Shown piece after piece: positions 1-7,080 of a DNA stretch of 8,681 nt (position 1 is the stretch's first letter; the number at the start of each line of letters is the position of its first letter). The position numbers and the translations under genes were made by a program. The notes under the pieces were generated by a model. That model did not search any database, was not told the DNA's origin, and saw only the letters and a list, made by a program, of their open reading frames with translations. The stretch comes from JBLHGN01 sp047616325 (GTDB lineage Bacteria > Pseudomonadota > Gammaproteobacteria > Pseudomonadales > Cellvibrionaceae). The stretch is from assembly GCA_047616325.1 (NCBI GenBank), contig JBLHGN010000150.1, forward strand, positions 1 to 8,681, written 5' to 3'.

Positions 1-1423
1 TGGCGATCCGATGGAAGGTGCGCTGTTGGTACCAGGTTTAAAGGCTGGGCTAGATATTGAAGTTGAGGCAAAACAATACCCGCGCACGGACCTTATCCCT
101 TTTGAATCCGAGCCTCGGTTTATGGCGACAGTGCATCATAGTCACACGGGGAATGCTTTTGTCTTTCTAAAGGTGCACCTGAACGTGTGTTGGAAATATG
201 CACTCAGCAGAGAGCTGCCAATAATGATGACCCCCTTCATAGCGATTACTGGTTAAGCTGTATTGAAGGCATGGCGCAGCAATGTTAGCGAGTATTGGCC
301 ATTGCCCTTAAACCAGTTAACTGCGACCAGACGAAGCTGAAGTTTAGTGGCGTAGGGGGAGGGCTGATTTTGTTGGGCATGTTTGGCTTGATTGATCCAC
401 CTCGTGAGGAAGCAATTGAGGCAGTTAAAACATGGGTCGAGGCGGGTATTTGAGTGAAAATGATCACGGGGCCACTGCCCGCGCCATTGCTCGGCAACTG
501 AAACTGATTAATGCAGATAATGTGCTTACCGGTCGGGAACTTGAATTGATGTGTATGCACGAGTTAATCCTGAACATAAGTTGCTTTTAGTAAAACTGAT
601 GCAGGAGCTTGGTTTAATCGTAGCTATGACAGGAGACGGTGTAAACGATGCTCCAGCGTTGAAGCGCGCTGACGTGGGTATAGCAATGGGCCAAAATGGT
701 ACTGAAGCAGCCAAGGAAGCCGCTGAAATGGTACTCGCCGATGATAATTTTACATCAATTACTCATGCCGTAGAAGAGGGACGGACAGTATACGACAACC
801 TTAAAAAGGCCATCCTCTTCATTCTGCCAACCAATGGTGGAGAGGCACTGATTATACTTACGGCAATATTGTTTGGTTCTGATCAGTTGCCACTAACGCC
901 TGTGTAGATACTCTGGGTGAATATGATTACTGCTGTTATATTGGCATTTGAACCACCCGAGCATAATGTCATACAACGCTCTCCACGAAATGCACATGAA
1001 CCGATACTAACCCATTATCTTATTTGGCGTGTTGCATTTGTCTCAGTTATTTTAATGAGTGGAACCTTTTGTCTTTTTCAGTGGGAGCTAGATAGAGGAA
1101 TGAGTGTTGGGTATGCCCGAACAGTAGCAGTGAATACATTAGTTATGTTTGAAATATTTTATTTGTTTAATTCTCGCTATATAAATAATTCAGCTCTGAA
1201 TTGGTCGGGAATCACAGGGAATCGTTATGTGCTTATTGCCATTTCTATGCACATTATTTTTCAATTAGGCTTTACCTACCTAAACCCAATGCAGTCTTTG
1301 TTTGGAACTACGTCGGTCGATGTAGACGTTTTGTTGCGAATTGTGGTTATATCTTCATCAGTGTTTTTTTTGGTTGAGTTGGAAAAATATATTTTACGAA
1401 GCTGGGCGCATTATCCTAAATAA
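1..1423 (+). pseudogene. Degraded cation-transporting P-type ATPase (type II), 3' part only
   Basis: Remnant of an inner-membrane cation pump; the 5' end, including the phosphorylated DKTGT motif, lies outside the window. Pieces appear in family order across three frames: nucleotide-domain GDPMEGALL (2-28) and IPFESEPRFMA; KGAPERVLEIC (from about 169); the GMFGLIDPPREEA segment; KMITG (457-471); VYARVNPEHK (551-580); the hinge motif TGDGVND (629-649); then the C-terminal membrane domain to the stop at 1421-1423. Lesions: a -1 frameshift near 160-171; TAG at 286-288 where Q or L is usual before RVLA; TGA at 451-453 where R is usual before VKMITG; loss of about 10 bases near 470 removing the DH after ITG; a larger frame-changing deletion near 550; TAG at 905-907 where Q is usual in TPVQILWVN; and a likely in-frame loss of about four residues near 930. 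M6 reads WVNMITA without the Asp of true calcium pumps, so the ion is uncertain. Family is secure; function is lost. Confidence 0.93.
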
Positions 1424-1468
1424 ATCAGTTTGACCGTAGTAGATTCAACTGATTAATTTAGGATAATG
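1409..1468. terminator. Long imperfect inverted repeat at the 3' end of the ATPase pseudogene
   Basis: Left arm 1409-1433 and right arm 1445-1468 pair over 24 positions with one mismatch and one bulged T; the loop is 1434-1444. The left arm includes the last four codons and stop of the ATPase frame. The right arm is followed by TTAGTTTT, so it could end plus-strand transcription, and perhaps minus-strand transcription from the convergent MATE gene. The stem is AT-rich, unlike a textbook GC-rich terminator. Confidence 0.5.
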
Positions 1469-1517
1469 TTAGTTTTAAAAAATGCGCTGTAAATAGAGCT
1501 GTAATTCCTCTCTTCCT

Positions 1518-2852
1518 TCACTCTTCCTTCACCACAGCGAAACTGCGCACTAGCAAACTCGGCAAGTAAATGCCAAGGGTCACCGCCCTAACGCCCACAT
1601 ATACAATAAATGCCCACCACAAGCCGGTATTGCCATAGGGTTTAAATATGGTAAACCATACAACAACAAGTACCAAGGTGGAACTAATGGAGCAATTGCG
1701 CATGGCACTGGTATACCCTGCGCCGATAAACAAGCCATCTAGCTGAAATGCGCCCACCGCGATGACAACATAGAGTGCAACCAAGGGAAGATAGTGAATG
1801 GATATATTGGCTACGGCTGAAAAACTGGTAAGTACTTGAATAATAAACTCACCGGCACCTAAAATTATCAATGCCAGTAGCGCTGCGGTAATAACTGCCA
1901 ATACACTGCTTTTTCGCATGGCACTTTTAAGTTGCCCCGAAGACCTCGCGCCAATGGCTTTACCCACAAGCGATTCTAATGCATGGGCAAAGCCATCCAA
2001 AAAAAATGCCGAGAATGAAATGAGCTGTAATAAAACGTAATTTGCCGCAAGTGTGGTTTCGCCAAAGCTGCCACTTATATGGGTAAAAAATGAAAAACTT
2101 AAAAGTAAAAACAAAGTGCGAATAAAAATATCGCCATTTTGCTTCAGTAGTTTTTGATAACCGCGTAGCATCTCATTTAGTTTCAAGGAGTTAAACAGGC
2201 TTCGCCAATTAAATTGACGATAGAAAATGGCGAGTCCCAAGACTACGGTGCTGTATTCTGCGATGCAGGTACCCAATGCTATGCCTTGAATGCCCCAGCC
2301 CAATACCCCGGCGAATAGAATATCGAGGCCGGCATTAAGGCCATTAAGAAAGACCTGCAGTAGTAATATAGCTCGGCTGTTGCCGCGGCCGATAAATACG
2401 CCAACCATCACGTAGGTGACCAAGGTTGCAGGTGCCGCCCAGATGCGAATGTTAAAATAATTTGCGACGCTGGGCACAACGTTGGTGGGCGGAGCCAATA
2501 GTGCCATCGTCGCGTGAAAAATCACCACTTGGGTAAGTAGCAGCGCGAGAGCAATTAAAAGCGCAAGGCTAAACGATTGCAGCACCACCAACTGCACGCC
2601 GCGATGATTGTTCTCGCCCGATTTGCGCGCGACAAAGCCAGTGGTGCCCATGCGCAAAAAGCCGAAGCCCCAATAAATAAAGCTAAACATCAGGCTTGCC
2701 ACGGCCAAACCTGCTAGCTCAGTAGTGCTGCCAAAATGTCCGATTACTGCCGTATCCACTAAACCCAGTAGCGGTACGGCCGCATTGGCCAAGATAATCG
2801 GCCAGGCTTTCTTAAGAATATAGGAATAGGAAATAGTTGATGCGATATTCAA
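1518..2852 (-). CDS. dinF: MATE-family efflux protein, DinF type
   Basis: Inner-membrane exporter of the multidrug and toxic compound extrusion family, which extrudes cationic or other toxic small molecules in exchange for H+ or Na+. The 444 residues match the usual DinF length and are hydrophobic throughout, consistent with 12 membrane helices in two halves. The DinF hallmark is near the N-terminus: PLLGLVDTAVIGHFGS (residues 27-42, with Asp33 in the first helix) and WGFGFLRMGTTG (61-72). The start is TTG, supported by AAGG (2863-2860) seven bases upstream, an in-frame stop at 2862-2864, and the lack of any early internal ATG. In enterobacteria dinF follows lexA and is SOS-induced; here no lexA is adjacent and no LexA box is visible, so regulation must differ. 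It lies downstream of a hydrolase pseudogene on the same strand and converges with the ATPase remnant. It looks intact. Family is secure; the substrate and the symbol are inferred from subfamily likeness. Confidence 0.9.
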   Translation of the reverse strand: MNIASTISYSYILKKAWPIILANAAVPLLGLVDTAVIGHFGSTTELAGLAVASLMFSFIYWGFGFLRMGTTGFVARKSGENNHRGVQLVVLQSFSLALLIALALLLTQVVIFHATMALLAPPTNVVPSVANYFNIRIWAAPATLVTYVMVGVFIGRGNSRAILLLQVFLNGLNAGLDILFAGVLGWGIQGIALGTCIAEYSTVVLGLAIFYRQFNWRSLFNSLKLNEMLRGYQKLLKQNGDIFIRTLFLLLSFSFFTHISGSFGETTLAANYVLLQLISFSAFFLDGFAHALESLVGKAIGARSSGQLKSAMRKSSVLAVITAALLALIILGAGEFIIQVLTSFSAVANISIHYLPLVALYVVIAVGAFQLDGLFIGAGYTSAMRNCSISSTLVLVVVWFTIFKPYGNTGLWWAFIVYVGVRAVTLGIYLPSLLVRSFAVVKEE

Positions 2853-2937
2853 TGGCCTGCCTTAGGTGTTAGAACGCTTTCCATCAAATAACATGCTAGG
2901 CTAGCTACGTCCAGCGTATTAAGCGAGCCAGTCGCTT

Positions 2938-2971
2938 TTTAAACCAGGGCACTATTTAAACCAAGGCACCA
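2938..2971. repeat. Tandem pair of 17-bp repeats
   Basis: Two adjacent 17-base copies, TTTAAACCAGGGCACTA (2938-2954) and TTTAAACCAAGGCACCA (2955-2971), differ at two positions. A weaker echo, AACTGGGCAC, follows near 3015. They lie upstream of the MATE gene start on its template side, in the 219-base gap between it and the hydrolase pseudogene. A role in MATE expression is possible but unsupported. Confidence 0.7.
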
Positions 2972-3039
2972 TCTTTGATGAGAAGGTAACTTTATCACGC
3001 TTAGGCGTTCAATAACTGGGCACTCTGGAGCCGACTCTA

Positions 3040-3048
3040 CCCCCCCCC
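3040..3048. repeat. Homopolymer run of nine C
   Basis: Nine consecutive C bases on the plus strand (G on the minus strand), 24 bases past the 3' end of the hydrolase pseudogene. It lies outside any recognised gene. Runs of this length slip in replication and are also error-prone in sequencing, so the count is uncertain. Confidence 0.85.
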
Positions 3049-3071
3049 ATTTTTAGTCTAGAGGGATTTTA

Positions 3072-3869
3072 CTATAAATTTTCGGCAGGTTCAGTGAAGT
3101 CATCGTCTGTCCAGTAGGCGCTATGGGTTAGTGGGTTCCAGCTAGTACCGATTTCTTCCACGTTGATGTGCTTGTCTTTGATGAAGCTGAACTTATTGTT
3201 TAGTTGGGCCAAGGGATAACCTAGAATATCATTCGGGTCATAAAAATTTAGCCACTCTGATTTTTCCTTTTGGGAAGACGATAACTTTGAGCCGGGAAAT
3301 TTTATTGGTATTAGATCTGCTTCTTTATATGCAAAAGAAAAGAGCGGGATATTGCAACCGAAAGTAATCATGCCTGCAAGATGTTCCCCGTATTCAAAGT
3401 CGCTAATCGCAGCCAAGGTTTTTTGTTGGCAATCCTAAATATAGCTGGACATTATGTGGCCTACAAGAGAGTGCGCCATAATAATGAGCGGGCAGGCCCC
3501 TTGGTGGAGCCCTGTATCGTATAGCGATTTTATCTCCGATTTAACTCGGCTGTTAATATCGGTATACGTTGAAGATTTTCTCCCTTTTATATTTTGTTAG
3601 GCTGCCGCATCCCCAAGGGCCGAGACAACAAAATAGCGAAGTTTTATCCAGTCAATGTCACTGTCTTTGTGTTTAACTATATCATCCATAAACTTTGTTT
3701 GACGCGCTTCGGTGATATCCGACCAATATACCGATTTCCAGGCTATGTCAGGCGGATCTTTGCCGTTTTTCTTGACTCTCTGGTTAATTTCGTTAATGGT
3801 CTGAGTGGTAAATGCTTTCACCTGTGACCCCATTCCGTGTATTACAAGAACAGCAACTTTGGCCGTCAT
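3072..3869 (-). pseudogene. Alpha/beta-hydrolase-like protein gene broken by two in-frame stops
   Basis: A single reading frame of about 265 codons runs the whole length on the minus strand, interrupted only by TAA at 3597-3599 and TAG at 3435-3437. Start ATG at 3869-3867 is preceded by AGGAG nine bases upstream. The N-terminus reads VLVIHGMGSQ (residues about 7-16), the HG strand-loop typical of lipase-like alpha/beta hydrolases. The nucleophile elbow reads AHSLVGH where family members of this kind usually have AHSLGGH, so a glycine beside the catalytic serine has become valine. The C-terminal part keeps FGCNIPLF, NFYDPNDILGYPL and YWTDDDFT. From memory of similar proteins, the first stop replaces Tyr (after GDAAA) and the second replaces Trp (after SSYI). 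No frameshift is seen, which points to recent inactivation. The substrate is unknown; no signal peptide is present, so the ancestor was probably cytoplasmic. Confidence 0.82.
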
Positions 3870-4291
3870 GCAACCACTCTCCTAAGAGCATAAAATCATT
3901 TTTATTATAGCCTGCACATAAGTAGCATAGCTATACCTTGCTAGTAAACAACAGCTAAACACTAGTCGTCAGGGCGGTTAGGTCTAAAAGCTACACGCTA
4001 CGTTTCTATGGTTGCCTATTTCAATAAACTTTAAAAACATTTTGCTAAGTTATAATTCCCATTATGCTGCTCATTCTGGCCCTATTTACTATCGGATAAT
4101 TTTTGCAGGTTGTTTAACTTGACGCTTTCGCTATATTAAATATTCAATAGTATTTGTTTGATGCACAGTTTTTGCCAGTTTACTCTGTGTTGATAGCGTT
4201 TCCAGGATTTAGGTATTGCGTAGGGAATGTTGACTGTGTCTTTCAAATGCAATGAATTCAATTTTTTCCTTGCCGCCGAATAAATCCATAG

Positions 4292-4319
4292 CTCGGAAAA
4301 GGCGGAGCCACCTTCCGAG
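4292..4319. repeat. Strong nested hairpin
   Basis: CTCGGAA (4292-4298) pairs with TTCCGAG (4313-4319), and inside it GGC (4301-4303) can pair with GCC (4307-4309) around GGA. No T-run follows on either strand, so a rho-independent terminator is not supported. It could be a repeat-family hairpin or a processed RNA element. Confidence 0.6.
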
Positions 4320-4396
4320 GATTTAAGGTGTTAGGCCGTAAATTCTAATGTTTTTTCGATTGGTTTATCGGAAATTCCTGTAATGGATATGGTGGT

Positions 4397-4422
4397 GTCG
4401 GATGGCGCTTTGCTTATCCGAC
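4397..4422. repeat. REP-like palindromic element
   Basis: GTCGGAT (4397-4403) and ATCCGAC (4416-4422) form a 7-bp inverted repeat around GGCGCTTTGCTT, followed by CTACG. The arrangement GTCGGAT-GCG-loop-TTATCCGACCTACG closely resembles repetitive extragenic palindromes of enterobacteria and pseudomonads, which fold as RNA, can bind gyrase or IHF, and are spread by RAYT transposases. No RAYT gene is present here. Only one copy is seen in the window. Confidence 0.6.
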
Positions 4423-4780
4423 CTACGCTTGTGTGGCCTACGTTCAACAGGTATATGCGACGTACATTATTTGAGTTTATGTCTCGAACTGTAGCTACAT
4501 GCATTCGTGTAGTGGCTGCCAGTAATGTTTGTGGTTGGTTCTGGGTGGGAACTGCACTTAAATTGGGGCCATGGCGTACAAAAATTGACATTGAAGGTCA
4601 CACTGCTTATATTTGTCGCTGGGAGAATCTCAAAGTGTTGCTGCGTTTTCGTCGGTACTGCGCGTAAGATAAAGCCATTTTTACTTTATTGGTGTATTCC
4701 ATTACCGCTAATTAAAACAACTCTGTTGTTGCTTGCCACCTAGCTTTAGCATTTGTAACTTATGTTCCTTGGGGGCGCTC

Positions 4781-4939
4781 ATGAAAGAATTCATAGGATT
4801 GTGTTGGGCTGTTTTGGTTATTGCCGGTTTGGCAGCGCGTGGTGGTGGCGCCTCCAGTGCCAGTACTCAAGGTGGCGATGACCAGTCTGCTATTGCGCTA
4901 GTCCACCTAATCACGCTAGCTATTGAGTCTTCCGAATGA
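4781..4939 (+). CDS. Small lipoprotein-like peptide with altered lipobox
   Basis: A 52-residue frame with a typical export signal: Met-Lys start, hydrophobic core (residues 5-17), then LAARGGGASSAS. Bacterial lipoproteins of this look usually read LAAC-GGG at this point; here residue 20 is Arg (CGT) and not Cys (TGT), one base away, so lipid attachment and signal peptidase II cleavage should fail. The remainder is only about 30 residues, polar then mildly hydrophobic, with no recognised domain. A G-run (GGGGG, weak SD) lies about six bases before the ATG. An in-frame TTG at 4733 would add 16 residues ahead of the signal and is less likely. Its TGA overlaps the ATG of the rluA-like gene (ATGA, 4936-4939), suggesting translational coupling. 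It may be a real small protein, a decayed lipoprotein, or a leader whose main role is coupling. Confidence 0.45.
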   Translation: MKEFIGLCWAVLVIAGLAARGGGASSASTQGGDDQSAIALVHLITLAIESSE

Positions 4940-4944
4940 CTCAA
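4923..4944 (+). promoter_or_regulatory. Hairpin enclosing the rluA start codon
   Basis: TTGAGTC (4923-4929) and GACTCAA (4938-4944) are perfect 7-bp complements with an 8-base loop. The first two bases of the rluA-like ATG (4936-4938) lie in the loop and the G begins the stem; the only SD-like bases (GAG, 4925-4927) are in the left arm. A ribosome finishing the upstream small frame would open it, consistent with coupling. Regulation is inferred from position only. Confidence 0.4.
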
Positions 4945-5613
4945 AATAATCTAAAAGATGACTTTATAGCACCCCTGTGTAAAGAGGATATTAAAATTCT
5001 CTACGAAGACAACGCCATCCTACTGCTAGAAAAACCCACAAAGTTACTGAGTCTTTCTGGGAGAAATCCGCTAAATAGAGATTCCGTTCATTGGCGATTG
5101 GTTCAAAGCCATCCAACGGCAAGGCTAATTCATCGCCTGGATTTTGGAACGTCTGGCTTGATGTTAGTGGCTTTAAATAAAGAAGTTTCCGCCGTATTAA
5201 ACCGACAGTTTTCGGAACGGAAAGTGAGTAAAACGTACACGGCCATTCTTGCCGGGCATCTTGAATGCCTTAGCGGTGAAATATCGATCCCCCTAGCTAA
5301 AGATGCGGAAAATTTTCCCTTTCAGAAGGTCTGCGGGCGAAGCGGCAAGATGGCTGTGAGTGCCTATGAAACGATTGAACAATACGATGACCCTTGCACA
5401 TCGCGGGTAATATTTCGCCCGCTAACGGGGCGCACTCATCAATTGCGAATTCATAGCCGAGAGATAGGGCACCCCATTCTTGGCTGTGACTTATATGGCA
5501 ATGCAAGCAGTGGCGCGATGGCGTCACGGCTTATGCTGCATGCTTGTTCGCTAGAATTTACGCACCCCCTCAAGAATACGCCATTTAAGTTGGATTCATG
5601 TGTGCCGTTTTAA
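4936..5613 (+). CDS. rluA: RluA-family pseudouridine synthase (23S rRNA/tRNA)
   Basis: Converts specific uridines to pseudouridine in structured RNA; E. coli RluA acts on U746 of 23S rRNA and U32 of several tRNAs. The 225 residues are close to the usual RluA length of about 220. Visible motifs: ILYEDNAILLLEKP (residues 21-34), the catalytic HRLDFGTSGL (66-75) with Asp69 as nucleophile, FQKVCGRSGKMA (129-140), the RluA-type loop usually read QKVC..GK.A, RPLTGRTHQLRIH (161-173), GHPILG (178-183) and the C-terminal LMLHACSLEFTHP (199-211). There is no N-terminal S4 domain, which fits RluA and not RluC or RluD. The start overlaps the stop of the small upstream frame, and no strong SD is present. 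The protein looks complete and active. RluA itself is the best call; a related family member with another target is possible. Confidence 0.9.
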   Translation: MTQNNLKDDFIAPLCKEDIKILYEDNAILLLEKPTKLLSLSGRNPLNRDSVHWRLVQSHPTARLIHRLDFGTSGLMLVALNKEVSAVLNRQFSERKVSKTYTAILAGHLECLSGEISIPLAKDAENFPFQKVCGRSGKMAVSAYETIEQYDDPCTSRVIFRPLTGRTHQLRIHSREIGHPILGCDLYGNASSGAMASRLMLHACSLEFTHPLKNTPFKLDSCVPF

Positions 5614-5639
5614 AAATAATCTGCTATATCTATTGGAAG

Positions 5640-6599
5640 CTAAAAACGGTTGCCAATACCAAAGTCCCCCAAACGGCCTGCTAGATTGTTTTGTACGAGG
5701 TTATTTTTGATAAGATTATCTTCGCTAACCGCTTCTTCTCCAGGAAAATAACACCCACCGCCAAGGCCTTCGCCACACAAGTAAATGCCATACCCTTGGT
5801 TCTTTACAATAATATTATTACGTATGATGGTTTGATCGCCTTGAATATGAATGCCGTCGTCAATACTGTTCATAATTAGATTGCCAACAATAATGTTTTT
5901 GGTGGAATCAAAAAAATTTGGACCAACAAAGGAAACGGGGTCCATCACTGAAATTCCCGCTCTTGCCGCACCAGTTATCTTATTGTTTCGCACAGTCACT
6001 TCTTTGCTAGGAAGGTGGATGTGGTCTTGATAATTTCCCGTAAAAATGTTGTCTTCAATAATGCTGCCGGGACCGCTGAATATAAAAATACCTCGTGATC
6101 CTGGAATGGTGGGTTCGTCGACGCGTTTATTTCGTCGTCGACTAATAATGGTGTCTCTTACGTGCAGTCGCGGAGATTCTTGCCAAGAAAAAATGGCCGC
6201 TTCCCGTTTTGTGGCCCGACCGCGAGGATGGAATAGAGTAAGGTCAAAAATTGAAATATCGCCTGCTCTTACTTCAATAATGGCATCTAGCGGATTTCCC
6301 GCATTTCCTGTTGCGCCATCTCGCCCTCCGGCGCTTGTTATGAGCACCCTTCTTTTGTTTTCTCCCTGTAATGTTATACCCGCTGTTTGAATGAATAGGT
6401 TTTCTTTATACCTACCGGCATTAATGTTAATGATGTCTCCGCTGCCGGCGATATCGATTGCCGACTGAATGGAACTGCATGGCCTGTTATAGCTGCAAGG
6501 CGAATCGTTGCCCGATGGATCCACAAACAAATTTTTAGCATAGGCCGAAACTTGTAATTGAATAAATAGTAATGTACTTACTATAAGAAATCGCGTCAC
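5640..6599 (-). CDS. Secreted right-handed parallel beta-helix protein
   Basis: A 319-residue exported protein. Residues 1-21 form a signal peptide with a likely signal peptidase I site after SAYA (cleavage before Lys22). The mature start LFVDPSGNDSPC followed by SSIQSAIDIAGSGDIININ and GRYKENLFI is the standard opening of pectate-lyase-fold proteins that coil as a right-handed beta-helix. The middle and end carry repeated short strands with Asn/Gly turns, such as IIEDNIFTGN, VTVRNNKITG, IIVGNLIMN, TIIRNNIIVKN and NLIKNNLVQNNLAG, matching PbH1-type rungs of about 20-25 residues. Cys35 and Cys41 may form a disulfide, as may the later pair in LCGEGLGGGC. Such proteins are often polysaccharide lyases, epimerases or surface carbohydrate-binding proteins, but no catalytic set is identifiable. 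It converges with rluA (26-base gap) and diverges from the TonB receptor. The fold is fairly secure; the activity is unknown. Confidence 0.87.
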   Translation of the reverse strand: MTRFLIVSTLLFIQLQVSAYAKNLFVDPSGNDSPCSYNRPCSSIQSAIDIAGSGDIININAGRYKENLFIQTAGITLQGENKRRVLITSAGGRDGATGNAGNPLDAIIEVRAGDISIFDLTLFHPRGRATKREAAIFSWQESPRLHVRDTIISRRRNKRVDEPTIPGSRGIFIFSGPGSIIEDNIFTGNYQDHIHLPSKEVTVRNNKITGAARAGISVMDPVSFVGPNFFDSTKNIIVGNLIMNSIDDGIHIQGDQTIIRNNIIVKNQGYGIYLCGEGLGGGCYFPGEEAVSEDNLIKNNLVQNNLAGRLGDFGIGNRF

Positions 6600-6610
6600 A
6601 TTATTCTCCT
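6600..6610 (-). promoter_or_regulatory. Ribosome binding site fixing a GTG start for the beta-helix gene
   Basis: Read on the minus strand, AGGAG (6610-6606) stands six bases before the GTG at 6599-6597. An overlapping ATG is out of frame and meets TGA at once. The GTG places a complete signal peptide at the N-terminus, which supports this start. Confidence 0.75.
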
Positions 6611-6997
6611 AATATAAAGTTGATTTTGGTTTAATTTTTCATTAAGCACTAACGCTATATATAGTACAGCATCATTCTAGAAAGTAACGCTTATGAGCCA
6701 TTAGATAGATCGCTATGTACGATTTTTTTGAAATTGCATTGTTATGTAAATGACTAATAAAATCTTATCTTGATTTTCGTAAGTGAGGTGATGAGCGTTG
6801 ACGGTGCCATAAGGATGAGTGGGGCGAACTGTTGCTAATACGGAATAGTAAGGTTGTAAATTACGTACAGAAAAACTTCGCCACATCATTTTTCTGGATA
6901 GTAATTGTCTTGATCACTGACGTCAAAATCGAAATAGAGTCGTAATTATTTCGCCTATTAGGCTGGCAAGCGTATTTCAAATATTGTAATTGATAAA

Positions 6998-7010
6998 GGG
7001 GGGGGGGGGG
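6998..7010. repeat. Homopolymer run of 13 G
   Basis: Thirteen consecutive G bases on the plus strand, preceded by AAA and followed by AGG, 153 bases before the ATG of the TonB receptor. G-tracts of this length are prone to slipped-strand changes and can drive phase variation when in promoters or genes. Here it is upstream of the likely core promoter, so any effect would be on an upstream element. The exact count may be a sequencing artefact. Confidence 0.9.
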
Positions 7011-7080
7011 AGGTTGCGGTCCAGCTTTCTTGTCAAAAATAATAGCCATAGTCTATGCGGCAGATAAGAAATAGGCAATA

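Larger units (their letters stand above)
3870..4780. other. Roughly 900-base stretch without a convincing gene
   Basis: The left half (3870-4280) is AT-rich and shows no start-SD pair or recognisable protein in any frame. The right half holds a strong hairpin (4292-4319) and a REP-like palindrome (4397-4422). Around the palindrome both strands are open: 4331-4591 minus (86 codons) and 4383-4667 plus (94 codons). Neither has a clear Shine-Dalgarno sequence, and the minus peptide passes through VGRISKAPSD, which is simply the palindrome translated. I therefore treat these frames as by-products of a repeat-rich intergenic region, with low but real doubt about the minus-strand one. A degraded older gene cannot be excluded. 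Confidence 0.6.

Noticed and set aside
2921..2940. Small hairpin AAGCGA/TCGCTT followed by T residues, terminator-like on the plus strand
   Set aside because: Only six weak base pairs, and no plus-strand gene upstream of it to terminate.
2853..2950. Search for a LexA (SOS) box upstream of the DinF-type gene
   Set aside because: No CTGT-N8-ACAG dyad seen, and lexA is not adjacent.
3435..3599. Stop-codon read-through or recoding in the hydrolase frame
   Set aside because: Two different stop codons plus a damaged active-site motif and no associated RNA structure favour a pseudogene.
4330..4336. GTTAGGC, matching the integron attC core GTTRRRY; a second match (GTTAGGT) near 3977
   Set aside because: No properly spaced partner RYYYAAC within the usual attC length, and no cassette-like gene between the two matches.
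5297..5527. Minus-strand frame opposite rluA
   Set aside because: Shadow of the well-supported rluA coding frame.
6791..6838. 15-codon ATG frame preceded by GAGGT
   Set aside because: The purine run is too close to the ATG to act as an SD, and the frame is too short to support.
6861..7049. 62-codon minus-strand frame with a proline run
   Set aside because: The prolines are the translated G tract; no SD and no recognisable family.
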